Source: Crossaster papposus | Taxonomy: Eukaryota > Echinodermata > Asteroidea > Velatida > Solasteridae | DNA length: 64,000 nucleotides | NCBI GenBank assembly: GCA_037893245.1 | Contig: JBAIAA010000608.1 | Location: forward strand, 1,240,001-1,304,000 | Reading direction: 5' to 3' | Part shown: positions 20,787-33,949 of the stretch, one piece after another | How positions within the stretch are numbered: position 1 is the stretch's first letter | Layout of the letters: each line of letters begins with the position of its first letter | Made by a program: the position numbers and the translations under genes | Notes under the pieces: model-generated | Databases searched by the model: none | What the model saw: the letters and a program-made list of their open reading frames with translations, nothing else | What the model was told of the DNA's origin: nothing

Positions 20787-22014
20787 GTTGGTATCTAAAG
20801 GAAATACCACAGCTGGCTCATACCATTACTGCAATTCCACATTATTACAGCGCCATCAACGCTCCTGAATGGTTTCTTGGTCATCTAATTGCCACCACGG
20901 CTTTGTTTTTGTATTTATATATATTGTTTATTATAAAAACAAATCTAGCCGAATCCCTATGCGCCGCTCAATAATTGCACACTATAACGAGTTTCAATAA
21001 TTGTATTTGGTTTAATATGAGATGTAATTAAGATAAGTAGTTTGCGGCAGCATGTACATGTGGTAATTAGCTTTTGTTAGTTGTGTGGTTCTAAACGGAA
21101 CTGGAGGGAACGCGACGTTTTGGATAGTATGCTCTGCCCGTCGTCAGGAAACTAAGGATTACAAGGGTAAAGCGGGGTTATATGGAGCTTGGCAAACGAC
21201 AGATGCAACTGAGGGGTACTCATACATGACGCTGCATGATCACTGAGGCTTGTCAGTGTGAAGGAAGGGACCAAAATGAAAAGTTGCCAAGGATATAGAA
21301 AATCCATAGGCTGGAGAACTACGTGTCCGATAGAGTACATGGGACCCGTTGGACTTGGAGGTGATGGTGGGTGGGGCGCCATATGTCGCTTTACCGTTTA
21401 AATCCCACAGTCCCCTGACGACGGGCAGGGCATTCTGTCCGAAACGTTGAGATCCCTCCGTTTCTTTTTAGAACCACACAACTCGCCAAAAAGAATGTCA
21501 CATGGTGCTACCACAAACTACTTATCTTATTGTTTTTTTGCCATCAATTTCGTCCGGAGAAATACAACAAAAATTACACGCTTTTAATAAACAAATTAGG
21601 TCATTTGCCATTTATCTGCAAATTGTTGGTGACTCTATTTGGACTTTTTCTCTCGAATATTCGTCACCACAGTCTAAGCTGTTGCTGTAAGGCAACATAC
21701 ATCCAGGGGTCAAATTCGTATGATATCAATCGATTTCAAACTTGTGTGAAATAAATTAGTCTGATGTGTGCTTGACTCACGCACATATCAGACTAATTTA
21801 TTTAACATAAGTTTGAAATTGATCTGTGAATGCTGCCTTTCGGCAACAGCTTCAACAAATGTGATCAAAGGGTGAGAAAGCGTTGAAATTGAACCATAAA
21901 TTACTAAATTGGTTTGGTAAAAGCGTTTGATTGTTTTAATAATGTCAAATTCGTTTAGGCTGTTGCCGAAGGGCAGCATTCACAGATCAAATTCGTCTTG
22001 ATATTAATCAATAT

Positions 22015-22255
22015 GCCGTATTATTGAACGTAGAGGGCGCTGTGCTCACGGTATTTGGGGGTATAATTAAAAGTGATTAGGAGATAATTCACGTCAGTTT
22101 AAATATTCTTACAGCTCCAAAATATATTTTTTTCTAATATTCAATTTTTAGATAAAAGTAAAGTTACTAAAACTACTTCAATAAACGCGATTTTGCATGT
22201 GTTAGTACTCATAAAATGGCGTCTTACAGCGCCCTCATGCGGCCAAAAATACGGC
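22015..22255. mobile_element. MITE family 3, copy at 22 kb
   Basis: Same inverted ends as the copy at 15680 and very close in sequence. It lies at the same place in the M block, so it was copied with the block rather than inserted anew. Confidence 0.85.
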
Positions 22256-22553
22256 GGATTTCAAACTTAGGTTAAAAACATTAGTCTGATAATTATGTGC
22301 GTGATATATAGATATTGTTTTAATTTTAATTGGCAAGGTGGGTCAATGTCTTTGTTCACTTTGAAATGTATGCAAATTTACATATATGGTTTACCATGTA
22401 TATCCCCATTGAGTGATCACCACAATGTCGCTCCCCAGGTTGTATCTTACAATTAGGCGCGATCCCTGGTCACACGGTATTCTGGTGTTTATGACTTATG
22501 ACTAGCGCCCTCAAAGAAAAGATACTAACAATTTGGAAGACAGCTAAACATAG

Positions 22554-22625
22554 TGCAAAATAGATCAGTTGGTAGAACGCCGGTCCGGTATTCCTGAGGT
22601 CGCAGGTTCGAGTTCCGCCTTGCCA
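22554..22625 (+). repeat. tRNA-like SINE unit 3
   Basis: The A box is intact. The anticodon stem is weakened by TTCCTGAGG, and the B box reads GGTTCGAGTTC. Confidence 0.68.
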
Positions 22626-23094
22626 TTTGTTTTTGTTCACTTTGAACTTTCTGCAATTGAGTGTACGTATATTAAAATGCACGCAAATAACAGAATATGG
22701 GTCGATTGTCGTGTTGCTGTGGAATGATTAATCATTTGTTTCAAAATGGGATTTTGAATAGAAATGAGTGAATGAAATAATAACAGGAGCTTACACAATC
22801 GCAATGTTTAGCTCCACAATAATGACATGTGAATGATCTATTCAGAATAGCCGGACATTTTGGGCAAACTTATTCTATTTCTAAAAATTGACTTTGATGT
22901 AATCGTTTATTTTTACTCAGCCTATACTTTGGTTTCTACAAAATATAAATGTGGGGGATGTGAGTAGCAAGGCGGGGGTACCTTGAGAGATTGGTGAATT
23001 AAAGTATCTTGCTGCCACCTTGGATGCTTACACGCGGTCGTAAACTACTTCAGAGACACCTCTCTTCCATTTACAAGTGCCAAACCCTTTCCCC

Positions 23095-25780
23095 GAAACG
23101 AAACGACAGATTCCAGATGCTGGCTCCCAGACTATATCAAAAGAACGCCAACAACAAATAAAGGTATAGGTATAAGTTTAAACGATTACGCTAAAAACAT
23201 AATAGGTTATTGAAACAAAATGTATTCAAATTCACCAACTCTCGCATTCAAGTTCGTTCGAGAAACGATTTCGCACGCTTTTAATGCCAAACTAGTTTAG
23301 TCATTTATCATTCAATTTCAACATTTGGTCACCATTTTTAAGCACCGGGTTGAGAATATTCACTTCGGAAGTGAATGAAGGTAGTGCAATGTTTGTTCCT
23401 TTCTGGGTTAAGCTGACACTTGTCCCCTAGTCAGTGTGACACGTTTACGGCTAAAACAAAACAACCTAAACAAAAAGACTCCCAAGTGAATCTAAACCGC
23501 AATATTTGAGTTCTCATTGTCGCCGCTTGATTGATTTATACTACTTTCCTTTTACATCCATTGTCAAGATTTCAAAGGAACAAAAAGTATCGATTCTTAC
23601 TAATGCTTTAAGGTTTGAGATGAATTGAGTCCATTTATTCAGTGGTACGAGCTACTGACTTGGGTATGTGAAAGCTTTGCCCTGTCTGGTCTCAGTGTTT
23701 TGTAACCGAACAATGGAATAAAGGTTGGGTTTAAATAAGGGCGTTGTTAATGCCCAGTACGTTGGACATCGAAGTCATTTGCTGCCATACGTTCTTGGGC
23801 GTCGGGTGTGTTTCTGCTAACTCCGCCAAAGTGTCTCTTCAAGTGATGGTGATCCGTACACATTTTTGAGTAGAAATACATTGGAGATAATGTTGTGTGA
23901 CCCTTAAGAACTGACCCGCCAATTTGTTTCGATGGTGATTCAAACCAGTATTTTCGGACATTATCTGATGAGGATTGTTACTCCGATGATGATTTATACC
24001 AAGAGCGACAGATTTGAAGGTGAATAGACTTCCCACACTCATCATGGATGATTTGGACCCCTTGTAACAGATCAGAAATGGATGGAAAATAGGAAAAGGT
24101 AACGATAATCTTGGCTTATATTTTAACCGTCGGTGCACACCTTTTGTCCAAAGCGTCAATTCGTCGATACGAATCCACACTTTTAACAGTAGAGTGACGT
24201 CATAGCAATGGTTTATATAAACATAATTGGTCATTTACGTGTTGCCCAAGCGCGATGGTAGATGTAGTTTCTCCGTAATTTCAATAATAGATCTTGTGTA
24301 TATCAACAAATCACAACCTGTAAAGTTTACGAAAACAGGCGCCGGACGTGAGATACGGCCCGATGTCCTAAATAAACGCGTACATGAATTCCCACGCGTA
24401 CATGTGGCAGAGTTGTTTTTTTCAGAGATCGTTTATTTCACTTTTTTTCTTAATGGATTAAACACTTAAAAAATGATTTAGGCGACCACTGTGTTAGAAA
24501 ATAACAATATGAGGCAACAAACTTTCTTGCAATGACTGGACTAAAGATCTCAAAAAGAAAAAGGTATTCTTTACCTACGTTTTTCACGTGAATCATGTAT
24601 GGCTATACATGTGTACACGGTTTGGGAAAGTAATGAACGGTCGGCCGTCACAGTTTGAATGGTTTTCAGTGGTACGAGCTGATGACTTGGGTATGTGAAA
24701 GCTTTGCCCTGTCCGGTCTCAGTGTTTTGTAACCAAACAATGGAATAAAGGTTGGGTTAAATAAGGGCGTTTTTAATGCCCAGTACGTTGGGCATCGAAG
24801 TCATTTGCTGCCATACGTTCTTGCGCGTCGGGTGTGTTTCTGCCAACTCCGCCAAAGTGTCTCTTCCAGTGATGGTGATCCGTACACATTTTTGAGTAGA
24901 AATACATTGGAGATAATGTTGTGTGACCCTTAAGAACTGACACGCCAATTTATTTCGCTGGTGATTCAAACCAGTATTTTCGGACATTATCCGATGAGGA
25001 TTGTTACTCCGATGATGATTTATACCAAAAGCGACAGATTTGAAGGTGAATAGACTTCCCACACTCATCATGGATGATTTGGACCCCTTGTAACAGATCA
25101 GAAATGGATGGAAAATAGGAAAAGGTAACGATAATCTTGGCTTATATTTTAACCGTCGGTGCACACCTTTTGTCCGAAGCGTCAATTCGTCGATACGAAT
25201 CCACACTTTTAACAGTAGAGTGACGTCATAGCAATGGTTTATATAAACATAATTGGTCATTGACGTGTTTCCCAAGCGCGATGGTAGATGTAGTTTCTCT
25301 GTATTTTCAATAATCGATCTTGTGTCTATCAACAAATCACAAACTGTAAAGTGTACAAAAACAGGCGCCGGACTTACGATACGACCCGATGTCTTAAACA
25401 AACGCGTACATGAATTCCCACGCGTACATGTGGCAGTTTTTTTTCAGAGATCGTTTATTTCACTTTTTTTAATGGATTAAACACTTAAAAAATGATTTAG
25501 GCGACCACTGTGTTAGAAAATAACAATATGAGGCAAAAACCTTCTTTGCAATGACTCGACTAAAGATCTCAAAAAGAAAAAGGTATTCTTTACCTACGTT
25601 TTTCACGTGAATCATGTATGACTATACATGTGTACACGGTTTGGGAAAGTAATGAACGGTCGGTCGTCACAGTTTGAATGGTTTTCAGTTCATAACAACA
25701 AAAAACGGTTACCAGTTAACACTGTATCAGGCATACTCGTATAATGCCCCTCGTTGGTACTAAGATCATAATTATAATAA
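23095..25780. repeat. Duplicated block type X, copy 3, with an internal tandem duplication
   Basis: The segment starting at 23641 (AGTGGTACGAGCT) starts again at 24668, so about 1,027 bases are tandemly doubled. The break falls at a shared TTCAGTGGTACGAGCT. Both halves carry the TGACGTCA and TATATAAAC pair (24195 and 25221). The second half holds the longest minus-strand frame of this family (24757-25401, 214 codons), still without a recognised domain. Confidence 0.85.
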
Positions 25781-25836
25781 TACAGTGTACTTAGATGTCG
25801 TGTATCTCTATTCCACTTGAATTAATGAATTAATGT

Positions 25837-26436
25837 GTATTCATAAATACCTGGGACAGTTTAGGCATTCCTATTGGTCGAGAGCCCGTCACGTGGCTGG
25901 TATTAAACGGACGATAAAGACATGGCTGGAAGTGTTCAAAATCAGCTGGCAACAAAACAATGTCACGCGATGTCGCATTATACCCGTTCCCAGGGCTCAC
26001 TTTATTTCCAACCGTACCTCGTGTCCAATAATAAGAGCGGGTATGGTTGGGCGGGTACAGCTCGACACCCTGGGAACGAGGTTGCCAATGGCAGTAATAG
26101 TCTGGTTCATAGTAAATACGTTTTAATTGCATGTATTGTGTAGAGCGACAGAGGCGGAAACATGTCATTTGACACACACAGAATGGCGAAACACCGAAAT
26201 TTACTTGCGACAATTTTCCGGGATTTTCGGGGCTTTTTGGGCTGAATTTTACAAAAAAGGTATTTATGAATGGGAATAAATGTGTGTTCGGTTGGTATTA
26301 ATCACCCTGTTTAATACCGCTTGGAGTCTGGGTGCTGATAATTACCCTCGCCTTCGGCTCGGGTAATTATCAGCACCCAGACTCCAAGCGGTATTAAACA
26401 GAGTGATTAAAACCTCTCGAACACACATTTATTCCC
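25837..26436. mobile_element. Foldback element FB3
   Basis: Nearly identical to FB2, with the same ends and a 165-bp hairpin at 26272-26436 (loop CCTCGCCTTCGGCTCG at 26345-26360). One arm difference between FB2 and FB3 (AATGCCGC against AATACCGC) makes the FB3 stem better paired. Confidence 0.82.
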
Positions 26437-26732
26437 TTATTATAGTACGTCTGCATTATGAAGTCCATGTATGTTCTGGTTAATTAGTTTATTTATTACT
26501 ATTGTATTTGTTCAATATTTGTGTGTGAAAGCATGGAAATCAATAAATTAATAAAACAGTTGCGATCACACACGAACAAAAATATTAAGCAGTGTTAACT
26601 ACATGTATAGCTTAAAGGGATTATATATACACCATTTACTGTAATGCTCGGAAATGGATGGGTTGCCTAGAAAATTCATGTTTTATAGAAAATATCTTGA
26701 CTGCTGACCTATTTAAAGTGTCCACTAGTACG

Positions 26733-26791
26733 AGCTGTTGTCCTGCCAGTGCGGCACGCCTAAACAATAACAATGGATGGTTTCCCCAGAG
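26733..26791 (+). pseudogene. Partial exon 3 of discoidin gene, remnant E
   Basis: Same coding fragment as remnant D, with a small deletion just after the donor (GTTGGTAAATACC). Intron 3 breaks at 27551 at exactly the same base as in remnant D. Exons 1, 2, 4 and 5 are absent. Confidence 0.8.
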
Positions 26792-28288
26792 GTTGGTAAA
26801 TACCACAGCTGGCTCATACCATTACTGCAATTCCACATTATTACAGCGCCACAAACGCTCCCGAATGGTTTCTTGGTCATCTAATTGCCACCACGGCTTT
26901 GTTTTTGTAGTTATATATATGTTTTATTCTAAAAACAAATCTAGCCGAATCCCTATGCGCCCACCAATTATTGCACACTATAACGAGTTTCAATAATTGT
27001 GTTTGATTTAATATGAGATGTAATTAAAGTAAGTAGTTTGCGGTAGCATGTACATGTGGTAATTAGCTTTTGTGAGTTGTGTGGTTCTAAACGGAACTGG
27101 AGGGAACTCGACATTTTGGATAGTATGCTCTGCCCGTCGTCAGGAAACTAAGAATTCCAAGGGTGAAGCGGGGTTATATGGAGCTTGGCAAACGAAGGAT
27201 GCAACTGAAGGATGCAACTGAAGGGTTCTCATGCAGGACGCTGGATGATCACTGAGGCTTGTCAGTGTCACGGAAGAGACCGAAATAAAAAAAGTTGCCA
27301 AGGATATAGAAAATCCATAGGCTGGAGAACTACATGTCCTAGAGTACATAGGACCCATTTCACTGGGAGGTGATGGTGGGTGGGGCGCCAGATGTCGCTT
27401 TACCGTTTAAATCCCACAGTGTCCTGACGACGGGCAGGGCATTCTGTCCGAAACGTTGAGATCCCTCCTTTTTTTTTAGAACCACACAACTCGCCAAAAA
27501 GAATGTCACATGGTGCTACCACATACTACTTATCTTATTGATTTTTTGCCATCAATTTTGTCCGGAGAAATACAACAAAAATTACACGCTTTAAATAAAC
27601 AAATTAGGTCATTTGCCATTTAATTGCAAATTGTTGGTGACTCTATTTAAACTTTGTCTCGCGAATATTCGTCACCACAGTCTAAGCTGTTGCTGTAAGG
27701 CAACATACATCTAGGGGTCAAATTCGTATGATATCAATCAATTTCAAACTTATGTGAAATAAATTAGTCTGGTATGTGCTTGACTCACGCACATATCAGA
27801 CTAATTTATTTAACATAAGTTTGAAATTGATCTGTGAATGCTGACTTTCGGCAACAGCTTCAACGAATGTAATCAAAGGGTGAGCAAACGTTGAAATTGA
27901 ACCATAAATGACTAAATTGGTTTGGTAAAAGCGTATGATTGTTTTACTAATGTTAAATTCGTTTAGGCTGTTTCCGAAAGGTAGCATTCACAGATCAAAT
28001 TCGTCTTGATATCAATCAATTTTAAACTTATGTTAAATTTATTAGTCTGGTAATTATGTGCGTGATATATATATTGTTTTAATTTTAATTGGCAAGGCGG
28101 GTCAATTTCTTTGTTCACTTTGAAGTGTATGCAAATTTAACTAGTTGGTTTCCCATGTGTATCCTCGTTGAGTGATCCCTACAGTGTCGCTTCCCAGGTT
28201 GTATCTTAAACTTGGGCGTGATCCCTGGTGTTTATGACTAGCGACCTCGAACAAAGATACTAACAATTTGGGAGACCGCTAAACATAG

Positions 28289-28360
28289 GGCAAAACAGAT
28301 CAGTTGGTAGAACGCAGGTCCGGCATTCCGGAGGTCGCAGGTTTGAGTCCCGCCTTGCCA
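28289..28360 (+). repeat. tRNA-like SINE unit 4
   Basis: The A box reads CAGATCAGTTGG and the B box GGTTTGAGTCC. The anticodon stem is altered by CGCAGGTCC. Confidence 0.66.
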
Positions 28361-28714
28361 ATTTCTTTGTTCACTTTGAACTTTCTGCAATTAAGTTTAT
28401 GTATAATAAAATGCATGTAAATGAATAAAAATGGGTCGATTGTCGTGTTGCTGTGTAATCATTATTTCATGTGTTTCAAAATGGGATTTGGAATAGAAAT
28501 GATTGGAGGAAACAACAAACTGGTGCTTACACAATCGCAATGTTCAGCCCCACATTAATGCCATGTGATTGATCTATTCAGAATAGCCGGACATTTTGGG
28601 AACACTTATTTTTTATTTCTAAAAATTGACTTTGATGCAATCGTTTATTTTTACTCAGCCTATACTTTGTTTCTACAAAATAGAGATTTGGGTGATGTGA
28701 GTAGCAAGGCGGGG

Positions 28715-29113
28715 GGCGTGATTTTTGTCCCAGCATGGTAAAGGCCAATTGTCATAACTGGGCGTGTCTAGACCACACTGAATGGAAGATACTTAGGTTC
28801 TCGGAACCTTGCTTTCCCTTAAATTAAACTCATCCCACAATAAACTTCCAAAGATAATCAATGAAAAATGAGCACCATCCGAACTCAAACCCCAATCTTA
28901 CAATCTATAACCTAACCCATTATCTACTTGGCTACTGTGAGAGGTCGAAGGAAGCCGTTTTTCAAAGTGCTTTAATGTACCTCTGGGCCTACGTGTAACT
29001 AGTTTACTGAGCAATAACAATATATTTTAGTATTATTGTTGAAACTACTGAATAATCATGACGCGAGGGGTGTAGAAACGCCCATTTACCTTTACCATGC
29101 TGAAAAAATACGC
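28715..29113. mobile_element. hAT-like MITE with 8-bp target duplication
   Basis: Inverted ends share AGCATGGTAAAGG and GCGT plus a T run. The element is flanked by the direct repeat AGGCGGGG at 28707-28714 and 29114-29121. The sister M blocks have the single uninterrupted site (AAGGCGGGGGTACC). An 8-bp duplication is typical of hAT-superfamily transposition; the class call is inferred from that. It has no coding capacity. Confidence 0.85.
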
Positions 29114-29245
29114 AGGCGGGGATACCGTGAGAGATTGGTGACTTAAAGTATCTTGTTGCCACCTTGGATGCTTTTGTACACATGGTCTAAAATACTTCAA
29201 ATACACCTCTCTTCTATATACAAGTGCCAAACCCTTTCCCCGAAA

Positions 29246-30950
29246 CGAAACGACAGATTCCAGGAGCTGCCACCCAGACTATATCAAAAGAACGCCACCA
29301 ACAAATAAAAGTATGGGTATAAGTATAAACGGCGTATAAGTTATTGAAACAAATTTCATTCAAATTCACCAACTCTCGCATTCAAGTTCGTGCGAGACAA
29401 GATTTCGCACGCTTTTAATACCAAACTAGTCAATTATCATTCAATTTCAACATTTGGTCACCCTTTTTAAGCATCGGGTTGAGAATATTCACTTCGGAAG
29501 TGAATGAAAGGAGTGCAATGTTTATTCCTTTCTGGGTTAAGCTGACACTTGTCCCCTAGTCAGTGTGACACGTTTACGGCTAAAACGACCTAAAAAAAGA
29601 CTCCAAGTGAATCTGAACCGCAATATTTGGGCCCTCATTGTCGCTGCTTGGTTGATTTATACTATGTTCCTTTTACACCCTTTGTCAAGATTTCAAAGGA
29701 ACAAAACGTATCGATTCTTACTAATGCTTTAAGGTTTGAGATGAATTTAGTCCATTGTTCAGTGGTACAAGCTACTGACTTGGGTATGTGAAAGCTTTGT
29801 CTGGTCTCAGTGTTGCGTAATCAAACAATGGAATAAAGGTTGGGTTAAATAAGGGCGTTTTTAATGCACAGTACGTTGGACATCGAAGTCATTTGCTGCC
29901 ATACGTTCTTGCGCGTCGGGTGTGTTTCTGCTAACTCCGCCAAAGTGTCTCTTCAAGTGATGATGATCCGTACACATTTTTGAGTAGAAATACGTTGGAG
30001 ATAATGTTGTGTGACCCTCAAGAACTGACCCGCCAATTTATTTTGATAGTGATTCAAACCAGTATTTTTCGGACATATCCAATGAAGATGTTTACTCCGT
30101 GAGGATTTATACTAAAAGCGGCGGATTCGAAGGTGAATAAACTTCCTCCATTCACAGATGATTTGGACGTCTTGTAACAGATCAGGAAATGATGGAAAAT
30201 AAGAAAAGGTAACAAGAATTGTTTTCCTCTCAAAAGTTGGCTTATATTTCAGCTGTCGGTGTATCTGGCAAGGGCAGACCGAGCTACCGTAAAACAATTC
30301 TACTGTCATTTTTTTTACAGGATTTTGAAATATATGTTTAATATTTCATTTACCTATCAATTATATCCACAAATTGCTGATTAACACTGAGTATGAAGAA
30401 ACCCAAGCTAAAATTTGACCAACGCGTGTTCAAGACGTGCGTTGCTATTAATATGAAGCAAGAAATGAGACGGAGGGCCCCCTCCTTTGTGGTGGTAATT
30501 GCGCTTGCGGAATTGTGTTGTGGTTTCTTAGGAATGCTTCTAGGTTCTTAGGGGAGGTGGGGGAGGGGTGAGGTGGGGAGGTAACAATAGTCTAGCGAGT
30601 GTATGGGTATGGGGAGTCCTTCGGTCTCATATCGTGCTGGGTATATTTATATCAGGCGAAAAGGTTTAGTTACCCTTTAACGAAAATGACGTCAAGGCGA
30701 GTTTGCGCATGCGTGAGCGAAACATCACGTTGGCTTTACCCCAGCCTTTTGTTAATCCCTGAACGGTTTCATTATCACGTGTCAAACCAGACTCGGAACA
30801 AATTGTTCTTTATGCTCTGTTAAACGTCTGCCGTTTTGCAACACGGGTACGGCAGGAGTGTATGAGTTAGCGAATATATACAGTGCATGTACGTGTCGTA
30901 CGTGTATATACTGGTCCTTTTGAAGGAAAATTGCAATTATATTATATTAT
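29246..30950. repeat. Duplicated block type X, copy 4
   Basis: Subtype shared with the copies at 1 and 62.6 kb. Its 3' part (30400-30850) includes TGACGTCA at 30688-30695 followed by TGCGCATGCG at 30704-30713, a match to the NRF1 core. This looks like a promoter, but no coding sequence follows it that I can recognise. Confidence 0.78.
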
Positions 30951-31164
30951 TTTTGTGTTTTTGTTGTTGTTGTTTTTTGGGGTTTTTTTTTTTGGGGGGG
31001 GGGCGGGGTTAGTGTGTTGCATCAAATAACACTGACTTGTTCGACGCGTTGGGTTCGCGTTGACGCTGGAAAGTTCAGGAAAACCAATCATGTTCTTGTA
31101 GTCTGGTTCCCTGACTCTACATAAGATGGAACAGAACAATGTATAGATGATATTATATATGATG
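30951..31164. other. Low-complexity spacer
   Basis: Runs of T and G (near 30960-31010) followed by unremarkable sequence up to the first promoter unit. Nothing coding is supported. Confidence 0.6.
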
Positions 31165-32556
31165 AAATTAAATAAAAAATGTTTCAAAATAGCCGGGAAA
31201 ACCTATACAGGTTGGGTATTTTTCCCTCAAGTGCACGACGTAGGGTATAATCTTGGGTACAACGAATTCTTCTGACTACACCGTGGGGATCTCGTGAATT
31301 TGAGAGGCATAGATTATTTTCTTGCACGCCACCTGACTTGTTGCCTTTATTGCATCATCTTTAATTGTTTGGACCCTCTGGGCACGTTTCGTTTTCTAAA
31401 AAAATTGCTGTTTACACGTTTGTGTAATTGCCTAGACCTACCTTGATTGCTACTGAGGAGTCTGTGTTGTTACTAGAAGCCGAGTCCGTTTGTACGCGGT
31501 GCCGCGCTGTTTCATGACAATTTGCGACTAATTACGAACGAGATCCTATTCATTGTTCAGTTTCAAGGTGATATTTTCGTTAGTTTCAAGACGGTGTTTT
31601 GCTTTAGCTAAAAACTGCAATTACTAGGGAATGCTCATTGGCTGATACGTTGCTCGCTTCTAGCGTTAGCTCCGCCCATGTTGTAATCTTGCACCAATAA
31701 GAAATGTTTCTACGTTCCTCGCAAGCGCAAGCTCGTTCTTGATTGGATGTAGGTTGGCTATGACGTCAACCTGGTCTGTGGTCCGCGGCTGCTCAGCTGA
31801 CGTGGCAAACTATGTTCGTTTGAGTACTTGCCGATATACGATGAACGCTAACGAAGTGTTCAGCATTTCGTCTATCAGAGACGGTTTCGAGCTACGATAT
31901 ATTTAGTCTCTTTCCTGTCAGTCTGATCGTCGTTCGGTGCTCTATACATGTGTAGCTGCCTATTAAAGTCGCGTTATGTATCAATCGTTAAGGTCGCTGA
32001 TGAATGCATTCAAAACGAATTCTTAATCTTTGCATTAATCCGGAAAAGCTTGGGGGAATTGTAAGGTCGTGGAATCAGTCTAGCTGGCTTGTACCCTTCA
32101 CAAGTGTGTAATCAATTGCAAGGAAAATGTGGATTAACTAAATACAATGTAATTATAAATAATTAAGAGCAGTATTTGACAAATAAAACAAATACAAGCA
32201 TTACACAGAATAGAACTAACTAAACAAAAACCACCCAATTCAAGCTGGCCAAGATTGACAGACTGAAACACTGTGACTCGAAAGACTGCCAATAGTTGGG
32301 AAATGTAATACACAAATACAACTTTACTTGAAAATGTCAGCACACCAGGAGCCATGATTTTACATGATGTTTGAGACTGTCATTCCCTAACAGTTCAGTA
32401 AAGTATTTCGTGATAATTTTAGGCTTTTAAAAATATATATTGGCGAATGTTGTATACATTGACCGTTAACAAAAAATGTGATTTGTTTTTTTCAAGAATT
32501 GGTTTTGTGAAAGCGTGTGAAACTGAAGAAATTATGAGAGTTGCTCTATTATGAAT
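31165..32556 (+). promoter_or_regulatory. Tandem promoter unit P1 upstream of gene B
   Basis: First of three tandem units. It contains ATTGG boxes, TGACGTCA at 31761-31768 and ATATATTTAG near 31897. After TTTGCATTAATCCGG the sequence leaves the gene and shows no exon 1. It may act as an extra promoter or be inert. Confidence 0.7.
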
Positions 32557-33949
32557 TTGAATAACAAATGTTTCAAAATAGCCGAAAAAACCTATACAGG
32601 TTGAGTATTTTCCCCTCAAGTGCACGACGTAGGGTATCATGTCGGGTACAACGAATTCCTCTGACTACACCGTGGGGATCCCACGAATTTAAAAGACACA
32701 GAGTAATTCGTTTAACGCCAACTGACATGTTGCCTTCATTGCATCATCATTAATCATTTCGACCCTCTAGGTACGTTTCGTTTTCTAAAGGTTCGTTGTT
32801 TACACGTCTGTGTAATTGCCTAGACCAACCTTGATTGCTTCTGAGGGGTATGTGTTTGTTACTACAAGCCGAGTCCGTTTGTACGCGGTGCCGCGCTGTT
32901 TCATAACAATTCGCGACTGTTTACAAACGAGATGGTATTCATTGTTCAGTTTCATGGCGAGATTTTCGTTAGTTTCAAGACGTTGTTTTGCTTTAGCTAG
33001 AAACTGTAATTACTAGGGAATGCTCATTGGCTGTTACGTTGCTCGCTTCTAGCGTTAGCTCCGCCCATGTTGTAATCTTGCACCAATAAGCAATGTTTCT
33101 AAGTTCCTCGCAAGCGCAAGGTCGTTCTTGATTGGATGTAGGTTGGCTATGACGTCAGCCTGGTCTGTGGTCCGTGGCTGCTTAACTGACGTGGCAAACT
33201 ATGTTCGTTTGAGTACTTGCCGATATACGATGAACGCTAACGAAGTGTTCAGCATTTCGTCTATCAGAGACGGTTTCGAGCTACGATATATTTAGTCTCT
33301 TTCCTGTCAGTCGGATCGTCGTTCATTGTTCTACATGCGTAGCTGCCTATTAAAGTCGCGTTGTTTATCAATCGTTGAAGTCGCTGATGAATACATTCAA
33401 AACGAATTCTTAATCTTTGCATTAATCCGGAAAAGCTTAGGGGGAATTGTAAGGTCGTGGAATCAGTCTAGCTGGCTTGTACCCTTCACAAGTGTGTAAT
33501 CAATTGCAAGAACAATGTGGATTAACTAAATACAATGTAATTATAAATAAATAAGAGCAGTATTTGACAAATAAAACAAATACAAGCATTACACAGAATA
33601 AAACTAACTAAACAAAAACCAACCAATTCAAGTTGGCCAAGATTGACAGACTGAAACACTGTGATTCGAAAGACTGCCAATAGTTGGGAAATGTAATACA
33701 AAAATATAACTTTACTTGGAAATATCAGCACAACAGGAGCCATAATTTTTCACGATGTTTCATACCGTCATTATTTAACAGTTTAGTAAAGTATTTCGTG
33801 ATAATTTATGCATTTAAAAGACATATTACTGGCAAATGTTGTATACATTGACGGTTAACAAAAAATGTGATTTGGTTTTTTTAAGAATTGGTTTTGTAAA
33901 AGCGTGTGAAACTAAAGAAATTATATGTGAGAGTTGCTCTATTATGAAT
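32557..33949 (+). promoter_or_regulatory. Tandem promoter unit P2 upstream of gene B
   Basis: Repeats P1 with a spacing of 1,390 bases. TGACGTCA is at 33150-33157 and ATATATTTAG near 33287. Also without exon 1. All core motifs are kept. Confidence 0.7.

Larger units (their letters stand above)
21544..23094. repeat. Composite repeat block M, copy 3
   Basis: Starts inside the module sequence (TCAATTTCGTCCGGAG) directly after truncated intron 3. It contains the hairpin near 21738, MITE family 3 at 22015-22255 and a tRNA-like unit at 22554-22625. It runs into block X at 23095. Confidence 0.82.
27552..29245. repeat. Composite repeat block M, copy 4
   Basis: Contains the hairpin near 27744 and a tRNA-like unit at 28289-28360, lacks MITE family 3 (28018), and is interrupted by a separate MITE at 28715-29113. 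Here the ends AATTGGCAAGGCGGG and CCCGCCTTGCCAATT around the tRNA-like module are perfectly inverted. Confidence 0.82.
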
